Shown: positions 35,005-44,071 of the stretch, piece by piece
Layout of the letters: every line of letters starts with the position of its first letter
How positions within the stretch are numbered: the stretch's first letter is position 1
Assembly (NCBI GenBank): GCA_902771635.1
Contig: CACXXW010000003.1
Location: 1-64,000, forward strand
Length of the DNA stretch: 64,000 nucleotides
Direction of reading: 5' to 3'
DNA from: an uncultured Bacteroidia bacterium
GTDB taxonomy: Bacteria; Bacteroidota; Bacteroidia; Bacteroidales; F082
Program-made: the position numbers and the translations under genes
Notes under the pieces: model-generated
What the model saw: only the letters and a program-made list of their open reading frames with translations
Database searches by the model: none
What the model was told of the DNA's origin: nothing

Positions 35005-35922
35005 ATGATAAATAGGATACTGCATATTGGTTTGATAGCGGTGCTCGGTTTGCTCGCTGCATCGTGTACCGAGGACATTGTCATGGAATTGCCAGAAGGA
35101 AAAAAGATACCCGTGGTGGAAGGATCCATTACGGATGAATGCAAACGTCATGAGGTGATACTCAGCTATTCTTCGGAATTGTATAGTACGGATAGCAGGG
35201 AGATGATTTCTGGTGCAGAAGTGTATGTGACGGGCAATAACGATACCATATGGTATTATGAGCAAGAGAACAGGCCAGGTCATTATCTCTCCGATTCAGT
35301 GGCAGGTGTGAAAAACCGTCGGTATCATTTTGAAGTTAGAGTAGAGGAAAACACTTTATATTCAACGCCACTCATTATTTACGCCGACACCAAGATGTCG
35401 AACAACCCTTCCAGCGGTATTGACTCAGTCGGCTTGTTGCCTTTGCGCAACCAGGAAGGTATTCCTTTTGTCGATGAAAATGCTGCCGTTTGTGTTTGCC
35501 CTTATTTCCAGACGCTTTCCAATCCGAATATTGTATATTTGGTGGAACTTTATTTGAATGGAAGGCTCTTCAAGAACAGACCATCCAAATTGTTCAACCT
35601 TTATCCCATGCAGGGCTATGCCGGTTATTACTTCAATGGTCCAGAAATGTTGAAAAACAATACGGAGATTCCAGTCGGCGTTATGAACAAGTCGTATTTG
35701 CACGAGGGCGATGTGATAGGAGTGAAGCTTTATAGCATTTCGGAGGATTATGAGTATTTTCTTATTGGGCAGAAATTAGCTATTGGGGTCAACCCGGTAA
35801 TGGGTGCGTTCCCAGCTATGTTCTCTAACCTTTTTTCCAACTGCAACGCGATAGGATGGTTCAATGCGACTTCAGTCTTAGTTGGCGAAGGCGTTTATCA
35901 TGAGGATATATTCCAGCAATGA
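35005..35922 (+). CDS. DUF4249 family lipoprotein 2
   Basis: A 305-residue paralogue of the preceding gene: signal peptide ending LAASC, then TEDIVMELPEGKKIPVVEGSITDE, SGAEVYVTGNNDTIWYYE, and a similar GYAGYYFNGPEMLKNNTEIP block near residue 215. It starts 7 bases after the previous stop and is the last gene of the receptor operon, closed by a strong terminator. Confidence 0.85.
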   Translation: MINRILHIGLIAVLGLLAASCTEDIVMELPEGKKIPVVEGSITDECKRHEVILSYSSELYSTDSREMISGAEVYVTGNNDTIWYYEQENRPGHYLSDSVAGVKNRRYHFEVRVEENTLYSTPLIIYADTKMSNNPSSGIDSVGLLPLRNQEGIPFVDENAAVCVCPYFQTLSNPNIVYLVELYLNGRLFKNRPSKLFNLYPMQGYAGYYFNGPEMLKNNTEIPVGVMNKSYLHEGDVIGVKLYSISEDYEYFLIGQKLAIGVNPVMGAFPAMFSNLFSNCNAIGWFNATSVLVGEGVYHEDIFQQ

Positions 35923-35941
35923 TTCATCTTATTGAGATAGA

Positions 35942-35977
35942 AGAAAGGCGGCCTCTTTTATTTGAGGTCGCCTTTCT
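35942..35977. terminator. Bidirectional terminator between DUF4249 and C25 peptidase 2
   Basis: 14-bp stem AGAAAGGCGGCCTC with GAGGTCGCCTTTCT (one G-U pair), loop TTTTATTT. It lies between two convergent genes and probably serves both. Confidence 0.85.
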
Positions 35978-35997
35978 TGTATTAGGAAGGGGTGTGC

Positions 35998-38900
35998 TTA
36001 CTTCACCACAACCTTTTCCACAAGCACTTGCGTGCCAGAGGTGATGCGGAGGAAGTATATGCCCTTGGTCATGCCGTCGACGCTGATTTGTTCAGTGCCC
36101 TTGGCATTGCCGTTGGCAACCACCTGACCTACGCTATTGTACATCATATAGCTGTACTCTGTATTGCCGCCATTGATGTACAGGACGTTGTTGACAGGGT
36201 TGGGATAAATGGAGAAAACGGTTTCATTCTCTTCGATGCCAAGGTCGGATTTGACCACAATGCACTCTGGAATGCTGAAGCCATCGGCATATTCAGCAAC
36301 GATGCAATAGGTGTAGAAGAATTCGGTGAAGACCTCATCGGTATAAATGGGCTCACTTGTCTGGTCGATTTCAATACCGTTGCGTCTGATGATGTAGTTG
36401 ATTGCGCCTTCGGGAGCATCCCAAGAGAGCGTGATGGATCCGATCTCCACTTCAGCAGTGAGGTTTTCGACAGGGCCGTAAGTGTTGGTAGCCTGTCCAC
36501 TAGCGCAGTTGCAGTCGAACTCATGGAGCACACCTGGGTTGGGATGGCTGACTTGGAAAATCACTTCTCCAGTTTCATATTTGACAATGAAAGAGCATTC
36601 ATGGTCATAATCACCCCTGCGCCAGGTCAAAGTGACGTGTGTACCATTGCCAATCTCAATGATTTCCGTTTGAGAGGAAGAATTGCATGAGAGATTTGCA
36701 CTTGGTGTGCCGTCGCTGAAACTGACCGTCAATGAGGCTCCATTCCAACCATCGCCCCAACTGTCGGCCATCTCAAAGATGACATTGCAGGAGTTTCTCA
36801 TGGTGACGGAACCTTCGGCACTCAGTCCACCGTCAGCTTGCATCGAGAAGTCGATAATGATGACCTCGGTCTCGGGGCAGTTCTCACTGACTTGGATGGA
36901 GAACACACAGGTACCTATGCCTTCTGGGTCGATGGTGCCTACCTCAATGCTGGGATTGAGAAGGGTGACATATTCGCTTTGACAAGCAATGTTGGCGATG
37001 GCGTTGGTGGCCATGTAATGTCCTACGTTCTTGAAATTGGTCACGAAGGTTATTGTCTCACCTGGCACAAAACCGCCAGCCCATTCGGTATCAGCATACT
37101 CGAGGATGGCTTGGCCTGCAGTGATGAAGACCCTTCCGCTCCAAGTTTGTCTGCCATCGGTCATGTTGACATCGATTTGGAAGCGTGTGCCGTCTTCAAC
37201 GCCATCTGCCACGATGAAACTGAATTCATTTTGCAGGGTAACGGTTTCTTCTGCGTTCAATACGCCGAATTCGGATGTGCCGTTGATGATACTCAGGCGT
37301 TGGTCGTTGCAAGTTAATGTGACACTAGTGCTGCCATTAGTGGGGTCAACGCCTACGTTCTTGAAGCTCATGGTAAGGCTTGTCTCCATATTGACGGGAG
37401 CGAAGTTGGGCGTGTAGTTGAGTAAGGTGACATAAGGACCTTCTGCGGGAAGGACTTCCACGGTCATCACTTCAGTTACCTTGTTATAGCCCATGACAGT
37501 GAGGGTGGCGTTGCCGACATTGCTCATTGGTGGGAAGCTGAGATTACAGATACCATCAAAGATGGTGCCCGAGGCAATCACTTCTCCATCCATCATCAGG
37601 GTGGCGATGCCATAAGCAGTGTTCTCGGCAGAGATTTCCAGTTCGCTCATGCCGAGCATCAGAACTGATGGCGTGCAGGTGACATTCATGCTGACAGGAT
37701 TGTCGGTGCGGACCATCAGGCTCGGGTCACCGAAGAGGATCCATGTGTTGTGGGTGTTGCCGTTGTCTTCGGGATGCATGTCTAGCATGTACATGCTACC
37801 GTTTAGGGAGGCACCGCCAAAGGTGTGACAATATTTGTCACTGTTTTTCCATCCAGTGAGAATGTCCACCATCTCGTCTTGGCCAGTCATCGGCGGCTGC
37901 CAGGGTTGTGAGATCCAGCTGAACATGCCACCGACAGCTCCAGTGGGACGTCCTGTGCTATTGTTTTTGGCTCTTAGCCAAGCCTCTCCAAAACATGTAC
38001 CGTTGAATTCGCCATTATTGCAAGCCACAGACCAAATGAAAGGCCATTTGTCATCGTTTACCAAGGCGTTGACATCGCTGTTGCTATAACTACCCACGGC
38101 CCAACTTGTTTGGGAACCGTGATTGCAGTAGTTACAAATGCTTTTGCCTGCATTGATGTCTGCACTGATGGCACTAGCACTTGTGCCGCTACCTACGCCA
38201 CTATATTGTTGGGTGACGTTTTCGTATGTGTAGTGCATCAAAGTGTCGCGGATGTAGTTCATGTGTACATAGTCGGCTTCACCACCGTTGTGACCGTTGC
38301 CGGCACCTTCATTGGCTGCGATGCCGATGCCTTGGTTGAGCCAAGTGAGGCCTTCAGGCATGTCGCGTTCATAATACAGCACCTTCTCAATGTGGGTCTC
38401 CAAATCAGTAATGCTTTGCACCGAAAAACGGCCTGTGAAAGCTTCAAGGTAGTAGTCGTTGCCTTCCAATTGACCAAACCAGTTGTCGGAACGGCCTCCG
38501 CCCATCGAATGAGGTGTGAGGTCAGCATAGTCGCCAACAAGGAGGATGAACTCAAGGTTGTGTTCCGGGGAGGTGTAGATACTTTGGATGTAGTTCTTGA
38601 TTTGGTTGTCGTTGTTGCCACCCGCTTCTGAGAGGCTCACGATGGTGGTGGGACGACCTGATTGGTTCTTCCATTCGACAAAGGGTTGCATGCTTTCCAA
38701 GTACTGGTCGGGGCAGATGACAAGCATCTCGCCACGGTCCTGAATGAAATTGTACTTGGAGGTGCTTTCCGTATAGTTGATGAAACGATGGTTGTAGGCT
38801 TCCTCCATTTCGGGAGCAATCTTTTGGATAGCCTTGCGGCTCACCTTTTGGTTAACACCGTTGTCACTCACTTTGCGCATCTCAATGGTCATGTTATGAA

Positions 38901-39453
38901 ACACGCGGAGCGTTTTCGTCACAGGGTTGTAGGCGAAGGGGCGCACCATGATGTTTTGGCCACGGAAATCGCGGAGGATGTAAGGCGTTTCAAGATAGGC
39001 TTGGGCGGCGGGATAAAAAGCATCTCGGCTGTACATCTCACCATAGGTGTAGGGAACGGTTTCAGGGTCGATCTGACGGCTGAAATTGCCTTTCGAAGGA
39101 GCGATTACAACATTTTGGTAATCCGTAAAGTCGCTCTTGGTGACATTAACCTCCATCTCAGCCAGGTCACCAATGATGGTAGGAACTGGAAATTGTGGAA
39201 GGTCGGGAGCAGCGGCTTCAAGCATAGAGGCCATCTTTGGGACGGACACTACTTGCTGGACGCCGTTTGGAGTGTTCACCTTGTTCAAATAGAAACCTCC
39301 CAATGAGAAGTCGATAACGATTTGCCGTTCGCTGCTCGATACCAACTTAACCTCAGGTTTGGAAGGAGTGCTCTTGCCAAGGCTTGTCCATTGTTGGGCA
39401 AATGTCATTGCTGACAAAGCCACAAACACGAGAGAAAAAAGTACTCTTTTCAT
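35998..39453 (-). CDS. Gingipain-like C25 cysteine peptidase 2, type IX secreted
   Basis: A 1151-residue secreted protease. Signal peptide MKRVLFSLVFVALSAMTFAQ; propeptide and C25 domain with His445 (NYCNHGSQTSW) and Cys478 (SVACNNGEF), again 33 apart; CARDB/Ig-like repeats; a NSCNVIFEMADSWGDGWNG domain from about 880; fn3-like; and a type A sorting domain (SIYPNPVNNVLYINGG to VLVEKVVVK). The front half, including NFSRQIDPETVPYTYG and YILRDFRGQNI, matches peptidase 1, while the last 280 or so residues match peptidase 3, so the protein looks like a domain-swapped chimera. The substrate is unknown. Confidence 0.9.
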   Translation of the reverse strand: MKRVLFSLVFVALSAMTFAQQWTSLGKSTPSKPEVKLVSSSERQIVIDFSLGGFYLNKVNTPNGVQQVVSVPKMASMLEAAAPDLPQFPVPTIIGDLAEMEVNVTKSDFTDYQNVVIAPSKGNFSRQIDPETVPYTYGEMYSRDAFYPAAQAYLETPYILRDFRGQNIMVRPFAYNPVTKTLRVFHNMTIEMRKVSDNGVNQKVSRKAIQKIAPEMEEAYNHRFINYTESTSKYNFIQDRGEMLVICPDQYLESMQPFVEWKNQSGRPTTIVSLSEAGGNNDNQIKNYIQSIYTSPEHNLEFILLVGDYADLTPHSMGGGRSDNWFGQLEGNDYYLEAFTGRFSVQSITDLETHIEKVLYYERDMPEGLTWLNQGIGIAANEGAGNGHNGGEADYVHMNYIRDTLMHYTYENVTQQYSGVGSGTSASAISADINAGKSICNYCNHGSQTSWAVGSYSNSDVNALVNDDKWPFIWSVACNNGEFNGTCFGEAWLRAKNNSTGRPTGAVGGMFSWISQPWQPPMTGQDEMVDILTGWKNSDKYCHTFGGASLNGSMYMLDMHPEDNGNTHNTWILFGDPSLMVRTDNPVSMNVTCTPSVLMLGMSELEISAENTAYGIATLMMDGEVIASGTIFDGICNLSFPPMSNVGNATLTVMGYNKVTEVMTVEVLPAEGPYVTLLNYTPNFAPVNMETSLTMSFKNVGVDPTNGSTSVTLTCNDQRLSIINGTSEFGVLNAEETVTLQNEFSFIVADGVEDGTRFQIDVNMTDGRQTWSGRVFITAGQAILEYADTEWAGGFVPGETITFVTNFKNVGHYMATNAIANIACQSEYVTLLNPSIEVGTIDPEGIGTCVFSIQVSENCPETEVIIIDFSMQADGGLSAEGSVTMRNSCNVIFEMADSWGDGWNGASLTVSFSDGTPSANLSCNSSSQTEIIEIGNGTHVTLTWRRGDYDHECSFIVKYETGEVIFQVSHPNPGVLHEFDCNCASGQATNTYGPVENLTAEVEIGSITLSWDAPEGAINYIIRRNGIEIDQTSEPIYTDEVFTEFFYTYCIVAEYADGFSIPECIVVKSDLGIEENETVFSIYPNPVNNVLYINGGNTEYSYMMYNSVGQVVANGNAKGTEQISVDGMTKGIYFLRITSGTQVLVEKVVVK

Positions 39454-39492
39454 GTGTGATGAAATTAAAATTGTTGATTGACTTTAAAAGCG

Positions 39493-39500
39493 CAAAAATA
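39493..39500 (-). promoter_or_regulatory. -7 box for C25 peptidase 2
   Basis: CAAAAATA on the plus strand (TATTTTTG on the minus), 39 bases before the ATG at 39453. Confidence 0.55.
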
Positions 39501-39567
39501 CAAATCTTTTTTGTGGTCGCTGTTTTTCTGAGGAATTATTTTTCACCTATAGGTGCTGTTTTTTGTG

Positions 39568-39575
39568 TACCTTTG
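39568..39575 (+). promoter_or_regulatory. -7 box for the TerB-DnaJ gene
   Basis: TACCTTTG, 68 bases before the ATG at 39644. The leader contains two copies of ATATTTCGATAAACTC(G/A)ATAA, at 39598 and 39621. Confidence 0.55.
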
Positions 39576-39643
39576 CCGCCTGATTAAAAAACTAGCTATA
39601 TTTCGATAAACTCGATAATCATATTTCGATAAACTCAATAACC

Positions 39644-40378
39644 ATGGGATTCTTCTTGAAACTGATTTTGACAGGATTGGGATGGTCGTTTGGCGGTCCG
39701 TTGGGAGGTATCATCGGTTATGCGATTGGTAGCCTTTTCTCCGGAGGGAGTCCACGTGTCATTCGTTCCGAAGTGACGGATACTTTTGGCAATACCGAGG
39801 AAAAGCGCGACTTCAATGTGACTTTGCTCGTGCTTTCAGCTGCAGTGATGAAAGCTGACGGCAACGTGAAGCGTTCGGAATTGGATTATGTGAAACGTTT
39901 CTTTTTGCAGAATTTTGGGCAGCAACGCGCCGAGAACTATATCAAGATGCTACGCGAGATATTGCAAAAGGACTACAATATTTACGAAGTGAGCCAACAG
40001 GTGGGACGTTACATGGACTATTCCACGCGTCTCCAGCTGCTTCATTATCTTTTTGGTATTGCCGAATCGGATGGGGTGGTGTCGCCTCAAGAGTTGAGTG
40101 TGATCAACACGATTTCCGATTATATGGGTATCACCAACAGTGATTTTGCTTCGGTGAAAGCCATGTTCATCAAGGAAACAGACAGTGCCTATAAGATTCT
40201 TGGCATTGAGCCTTCCGCTACAGATGAAGAGGTGAAGAAAGCCTATCGCGAAATGGCCAAGAAGAACCATCCCGACTTGGTGAGCAGTCTTGGCGATGAG
40301 GTGCGGCAAGCGGCCGAGAAGAAGTTCCAGGAAATCAATGCAGCTTACGAGGCAATAAAGAAACAACGAGGTATATAA
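39644..40378 (+). CDS. TerB-like protein with C-terminal J domain (DjlA-like)
   Basis: A 244-residue co-chaperone. The N-terminus is a Gly-rich hydrophobic segment ([22 protein letters not shown]), then a TerB-like helical domain (about 55-165, with [18 protein letters not shown] and [11 protein letters not shown]), then a J domain (about 180-244) with an intact HPD motif (KKNHPDLV). The order membrane segment-TerB-J matches DjlA, which stimulates DnaK at the membrane. It lies between two C25 peptidases of opposite strand; no functional link is shown. Confidence 0.88.
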   Translation: MGFFLKLILTGLGWSFGGPLGGIIGYAIGSLFSGGSPRVIRSEVTDTFGNTEEKRDFNVTLLVLSAAVMKADGNVKRSELDYVKRFFLQNFGQQRAENYIKMLREILQKDYNIYEVSQQVGRYMDYSTRLQLLHYLFGIAESDGVVSPQELSVINTISDYMGITNSDFASVKAMFIKETDSAYKILGIEPSATDEEVKKAYREMAKKNHPDLVSSLGDEVRQAAEKKFQEINAAYEAIKKQRGI

Positions 40379-40381
40379 ATG

Positions 40382-40409
40382 AAAAAAGCCGCTTTTGAGC
40401 GGCTTTTTT
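40382..40409. terminator. Bidirectional terminator
   Basis: Perfect stem AAAAAAGCCGC/GCGGCTTTTTT with loop TTTTGA, between the plus-strand J-domain gene and the minus-strand peptidase 3. The A- and T-runs allow use from both sides. Confidence 0.88.
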
Positions 40410-40429
40410 CATTTATAAAACCATGGTCT

Positions 40430-43400
40430 TTATTCCACGACGACCTTTTCCATGCGCACTTGCGTGCCAGTGGTGAGACGGAGGAAGTAGATACCCTTAG
40501 TCATGTCGTTGACGCTGATTTGTGCGTTGCCTGTGGCATTGCCGCTGGCGACCTTTTGTCCCATGCCGTTGAACATCTCGTAGCTGAACTCGGCATTGCC
40601 GCAGTTGACAAACAAGGTGTTGTTGACAGGGTTGGGATAGATGGCAAATTCAGCCTCGTTTTCGCTGATGGCATCGAGGAATTCAACGATGACGCAATCA
40701 GGCACTGAGGCACCTTCAGCATATTCGGCCACAACGCAATAAGTGTAGAAGCCGTCTTTGCTGATAATGTTGTCGGTGTAGGTGGTCTCAGACGTTTGGG
40801 CGATTTCGATGCCATTACGGTAAATGATGTAATTGATGGCACCTTCAGGAGCATTCCAAGCCAAGGTAACGCCTGTCTCGGTGGCTTCAGCTTGCAGATC
40901 CTCTACGGGGTTGAAAGTGCCGACAGGAGCGCCAGCACTGCAGTTGCAGTCAAATTCGAACGAGTAATTGGTGTTGGGGCTTGTTGCTTGGCAGATCTCG
41001 TCGCCGTCCTCATAGCGAACGACAAAGGAACATTCGTAAGTATATTGACCCGAGATCCAACTCAGAGTGACATGGACACCGTGGCCGATTTCGATGACAT
41101 AGGTTTCAGAGTTGCCATTCTCTATGGTCAGGTTTTGGGAAGGCGTGCCATCGCTGAAACTGACGTTCAGGTAGTTGCCGTTCCAACCATCGCCCCAAGA
41201 GTCGGTGAGTTCGAAGATGACATTGCAGCTGTTCTTTATGATGCCAGAACCTTCCGCCGTAAGACCGCCGTCTGCATTCAAAGTGATGGTCAAAGGCAGT
41301 TGTTCGGTCACGGGGCAGTTGGCATCAATGGTGACGTTGAACACACAATAGGCGATACCCGTCGGGTCAAGCGTTCCCACCTCAAAGCTGTCGTTCACAA
41401 AGCTGACATAAGGACTTGTAGAGGTGACAGTCGCGATTGCATTGGTGGCTTTGTAGTGTCCTGCGTTCTTGAAGGAGGCGATTATTGAGATCGTTTCGCC
41501 AGGGACAAAACCACCGGGGTTGGCCATGCCATCGAATTGAAGCACGGCTTCACCTGCGGTAATGGTGGCTCTTCCTTCCCAAGTGTTGCTGCCGCAAACA
41601 GCGGTAGTGTTGATGATAAAGCGAGTGCCGTCAGCAACACCTTCGGCAATTATGTATCTGAAGCCGCCAACTTGAACGGTGGTTTCGGGGGCAAGGCTTT
41701 CGAACGAGGCTGTGCCGTCGAGAATGGTCAGGTTGTCATCGTTGCAGCTCAAGCTCACGGTGGTGGTGCCATCAGTGGCAGAAGTGCCTACGTTCTTGAA
41801 GGTGATGCTCATTGAAGACTCGTGGCCGACATGAACGTTAGCAGGCGTGTAGCTGTCAACGGAGATGTATGGGCCTTCCATGGCGGCAGCAGGGACGGTG
41901 TTGATATAAGGAATGCGTTGCGGATGAGTCACGCAAATGGTGACATCTCCTCCCGAGGTGATAGGATCAACCTCAACATTGATGACACCGGATTCATCAA
42001 TAAGACCAACACCATGCAATACACCGTCTTTACTAATAGCAACGTAGGAACCGGGATCAGCACTCACTTCGTAGGTGGGCATGCCGATGGGGAAGATAGC
42101 CATGTGGCTTACCGTGTTCTCAATGGGCTGTACACGGAAGGGCATGACGGAACCGTCACCCAACACGTGGTAGGCTTGCCAGTAGTAAAGGGTGGCACTG
42201 TGCATCTGGTATCCCAGAGCTTGAGCGGCGTTACCAGCTAGGTTGCCGATGAACATGTAGGAGCAAACGGTGTTGTAGGCATCGTCGACCCAAGCGGCAT
42301 CGTACATACCCATTGTGGTCTCTTCAAAGGTAGGCATGGTGCCGTCGTGACGGTTGGTGGCACCAACGCCGAAGTAATAGTCATTGTACCAAGTGGTGTT
42401 GGGGCAAGAGCCGATGTAGGCATAAGCACCTTTGTTTTCGGCACGCACCATGGCTTCGCCGAAGCAGGTGCCGTAGCCCCAGTCGCCAGATTGGCAGCAG
42501 TTACCGATGGCGAGGAAGTATTTGTGCTCGTTGGTAAGGTTGTTGACATTGTTAACGTTGAACTCAGGGTCAGCCCAGCTGGTTTGACTGCCGTGGGCAG
42601 TGTAGTTGGCGAAACCGACACCGCTGCTCAGATAGCTGTAGCAGTTGGTGTAGGAGCCGTGGCTGAACTCGTATACATTGTCGAATCCGTGTTCGGTGTT
42701 ATAGTAGTAGTTGGAGGCATACCAAATGGTGGGACGGCCGACTTCAACACCATAGCCGTTATCTGCACCGGCGATGAGCAGCGCGTTGTTCAGGTAGCTC
42801 GGGTCAGGCATGGTGTATTGTTCATACTCTAAGGCCTTGTTGAGCATGGCGGTCAGCTGGGCGGCACTTGTGGCCGACAGACGGCTGTGGTACATGTCCG
42901 GGAACTGGTCGCCGTCGATGCTCGAGTATTGGAGGTCGGTGACGCAGTTGGTCTCACTACCCGTGGCGCTGGCAGGCACTTGTTCCTTGTCGCCCACAAT
43001 CACGAGGAAGGTAGGGGCGTCCTTGTCGTACTCTTCTTGGATGAAGGCACGGATGGCTGAGGCGTTGCTGCCAATCTCATCGGTGTAGTTCACGTTCAGG
43101 TAGAAGCCCTTCGTGGTCTTCCAAGCCAGCCATTGCTGCAAGGCATCTTCGAACATGCGGTTGGCGATGACCAACATCTTCACGGGAGCCTGCCACAGGT
43201 CGGGGTGTTGGTCGTACACGTCGTCGCGCCAGTTGAACATCTGTCCGTAGACACCAGCGAAATAAGGGCTGAAGGTGCGGGCAAACTCATTGTAGGCGGT
43301 CGACTTGTCGTATTGGCTGTAACGCACCTCGACGACGATGTCGTTAAACACACGGATGCTGTTGGAGGCGGCGTCATACTGCACGGGATTGACCGTCAGG

Positions 43401-43924
43401 GCACCGACTTGGATGCCACGCATCGTGCCTTGGATCTTCACCTCGGCGATAGGACGCTCGGCAAAGCCTTTGTGGGCGTAGGCTTTCTCGTTGTATGCGA
43501 AAGGCACATCCTCGGGCTTCTGGTTCTTGAAGAGCAGAGGCTGCTGGGGATAGAGGGCCTTGACGCCGTAGTCGGCTAGGGCATAGACTTTGGTGTTGTA
43601 ACTCTTCACCTCGACGGTGACGTCCTTGACACCGTAGGGGATGGCGATGAGTTTGTTGGCAACGGGCAATGAAGGCTCTCCCACATTGCCTGCGGGATAG
43701 GTGTTGTCCATGGTGATGCTGGAGAAAGCACCTTTTTCGGTGGAGACTTCAGTGGCATCGATGCTGCTGAAGGAGAAGGAGGCCGTGAAGCCTTCATCAG
43801 TCACGTTGGCACAGGTCTGTGCCGACTTGGTCACGCCGAGTTCGATGTGTTGAGCCATCACTTGCGTGCCAAACAGCAATCCGATCATCAAGAATGCTGC
43901 GGTGAGTAAACCAAATTTCTTCAT
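40430..43924 (-). CDS. Gingipain-like C25 cysteine peptidase 3, type IX secreted
   Basis: A 1164-residue secreted protease. Signal peptide MKKFGLLTAAFLMIGLLFGTQVMA; propeptide; C25 domain with His444 (NYTAHGSQTSW) and Cys477 (second Cys of IGNCCQSGDW), 33 residues apart; CARDB-like repeats; NSCNVIFELTDSWGDGWNG domain from about 890; fn3-like; type A sorting domain (AIYPNPVNNTLFVNCG to VRMEKVVVE). Its catalytic half is distinct from peptidases 1 and 2, and contains LAIGNCCQSGDWGYGTCFGEAMVR-like features in place of the ACNNGEF type, which suggests different specificity. Confidence 0.9.
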   Translation of the reverse strand: MKKFGLLTAAFLMIGLLFGTQVMAQHIELGVTKSAQTCANVTDEGFTASFSFSSIDATEVSTEKGAFSSITMDNTYPAGNVGEPSLPVANKLIAIPYGVKDVTVEVKSYNTKVYALADYGVKALYPQQPLLFKNQKPEDVPFAYNEKAYAHKGFAERPIAEVKIQGTMRGIQVGALTVNPVQYDAASNSIRVFNDIVVEVRYSQYDKSTAYNEFARTFSPYFAGVYGQMFNWRDDVYDQHPDLWQAPVKMLVIANRMFEDALQQWLAWKTTKGFYLNVNYTDEIGSNASAIRAFIQEEYDKDAPTFLVIVGDKEQVPASATGSETNCVTDLQYSSIDGDQFPDMYHSRLSATSAAQLTAMLNKALEYEQYTMPDPSYLNNALLIAGADNGYGVEVGRPTIWYASNYYYNTEHGFDNVYEFSHGSYTNCYSYLSSGVGFANYTAHGSQTSWADPEFNVNNVNNLTNEHKYFLAIGNCCQSGDWGYGTCFGEAMVRAENKGAYAYIGSCPNTTWYNDYYFGVGATNRHDGTMPTFEETTMGMYDAAWVDDAYNTVCSYMFIGNLAGNAAQALGYQMHSATLYYWQAYHVLGDGSVMPFRVQPIENTVSHMAIFPIGMPTYEVSADPGSYVAISKDGVLHGVGLIDESGVINVEVDPITSGGDVTICVTHPQRIPYINTVPAAAMEGPYISVDSYTPANVHVGHESSMSITFKNVGTSATDGTTTVSLSCNDDNLTILDGTASFESLAPETTVQVGGFRYIIAEGVADGTRFIINTTAVCGSNTWEGRATITAGEAVLQFDGMANPGGFVPGETISIIASFKNAGHYKATNAIATVTSTSPYVSFVNDSFEVGTLDPTGIAYCVFNVTIDANCPVTEQLPLTITLNADGGLTAEGSGIIKNSCNVIFELTDSWGDGWNGNYLNVSFSDGTPSQNLTIENGNSETYVIEIGHGVHVTLSWISGQYTYECSFVVRYEDGDEICQATSPNTNYSFEFDCNCSAGAPVGTFNPVEDLQAEATETGVTLAWNAPEGAINYIIYRNGIEIAQTSETTYTDNIISKDGFYTYCVVAEYAEGASVPDCVIVEFLDAISENEAEFAIYPNPVNNTLFVNCGNAEFSYEMFNGMGQKVASGNATGNAQISVNDMTKGIYFLRLTTGTQVRMEKVVVE

Positions 43925-43991
43925 TTTTTTAGTTTAATAAGTTGATATTTAATTTGTTGATTGATTCCACGAAAGGGAAATTTAGAAAGGG

Positions 43992-43999
43992 CAAAGTTA
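43992..43999 (-). promoter_or_regulatory. -7 box for C25 peptidase 3
   Basis: CAAAGTTA on the plus strand (TAACTTTG on the minus), 67 bases before the ATG at 43924. Confidence 0.55.
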
Positions 44000-44071
44000 G
44001 GAATATTTCCGAAGAAATATACCTGAAAACTGCAAAAAAGTTACCGATGAAGACAAAAAAGTTGGGAAGGC

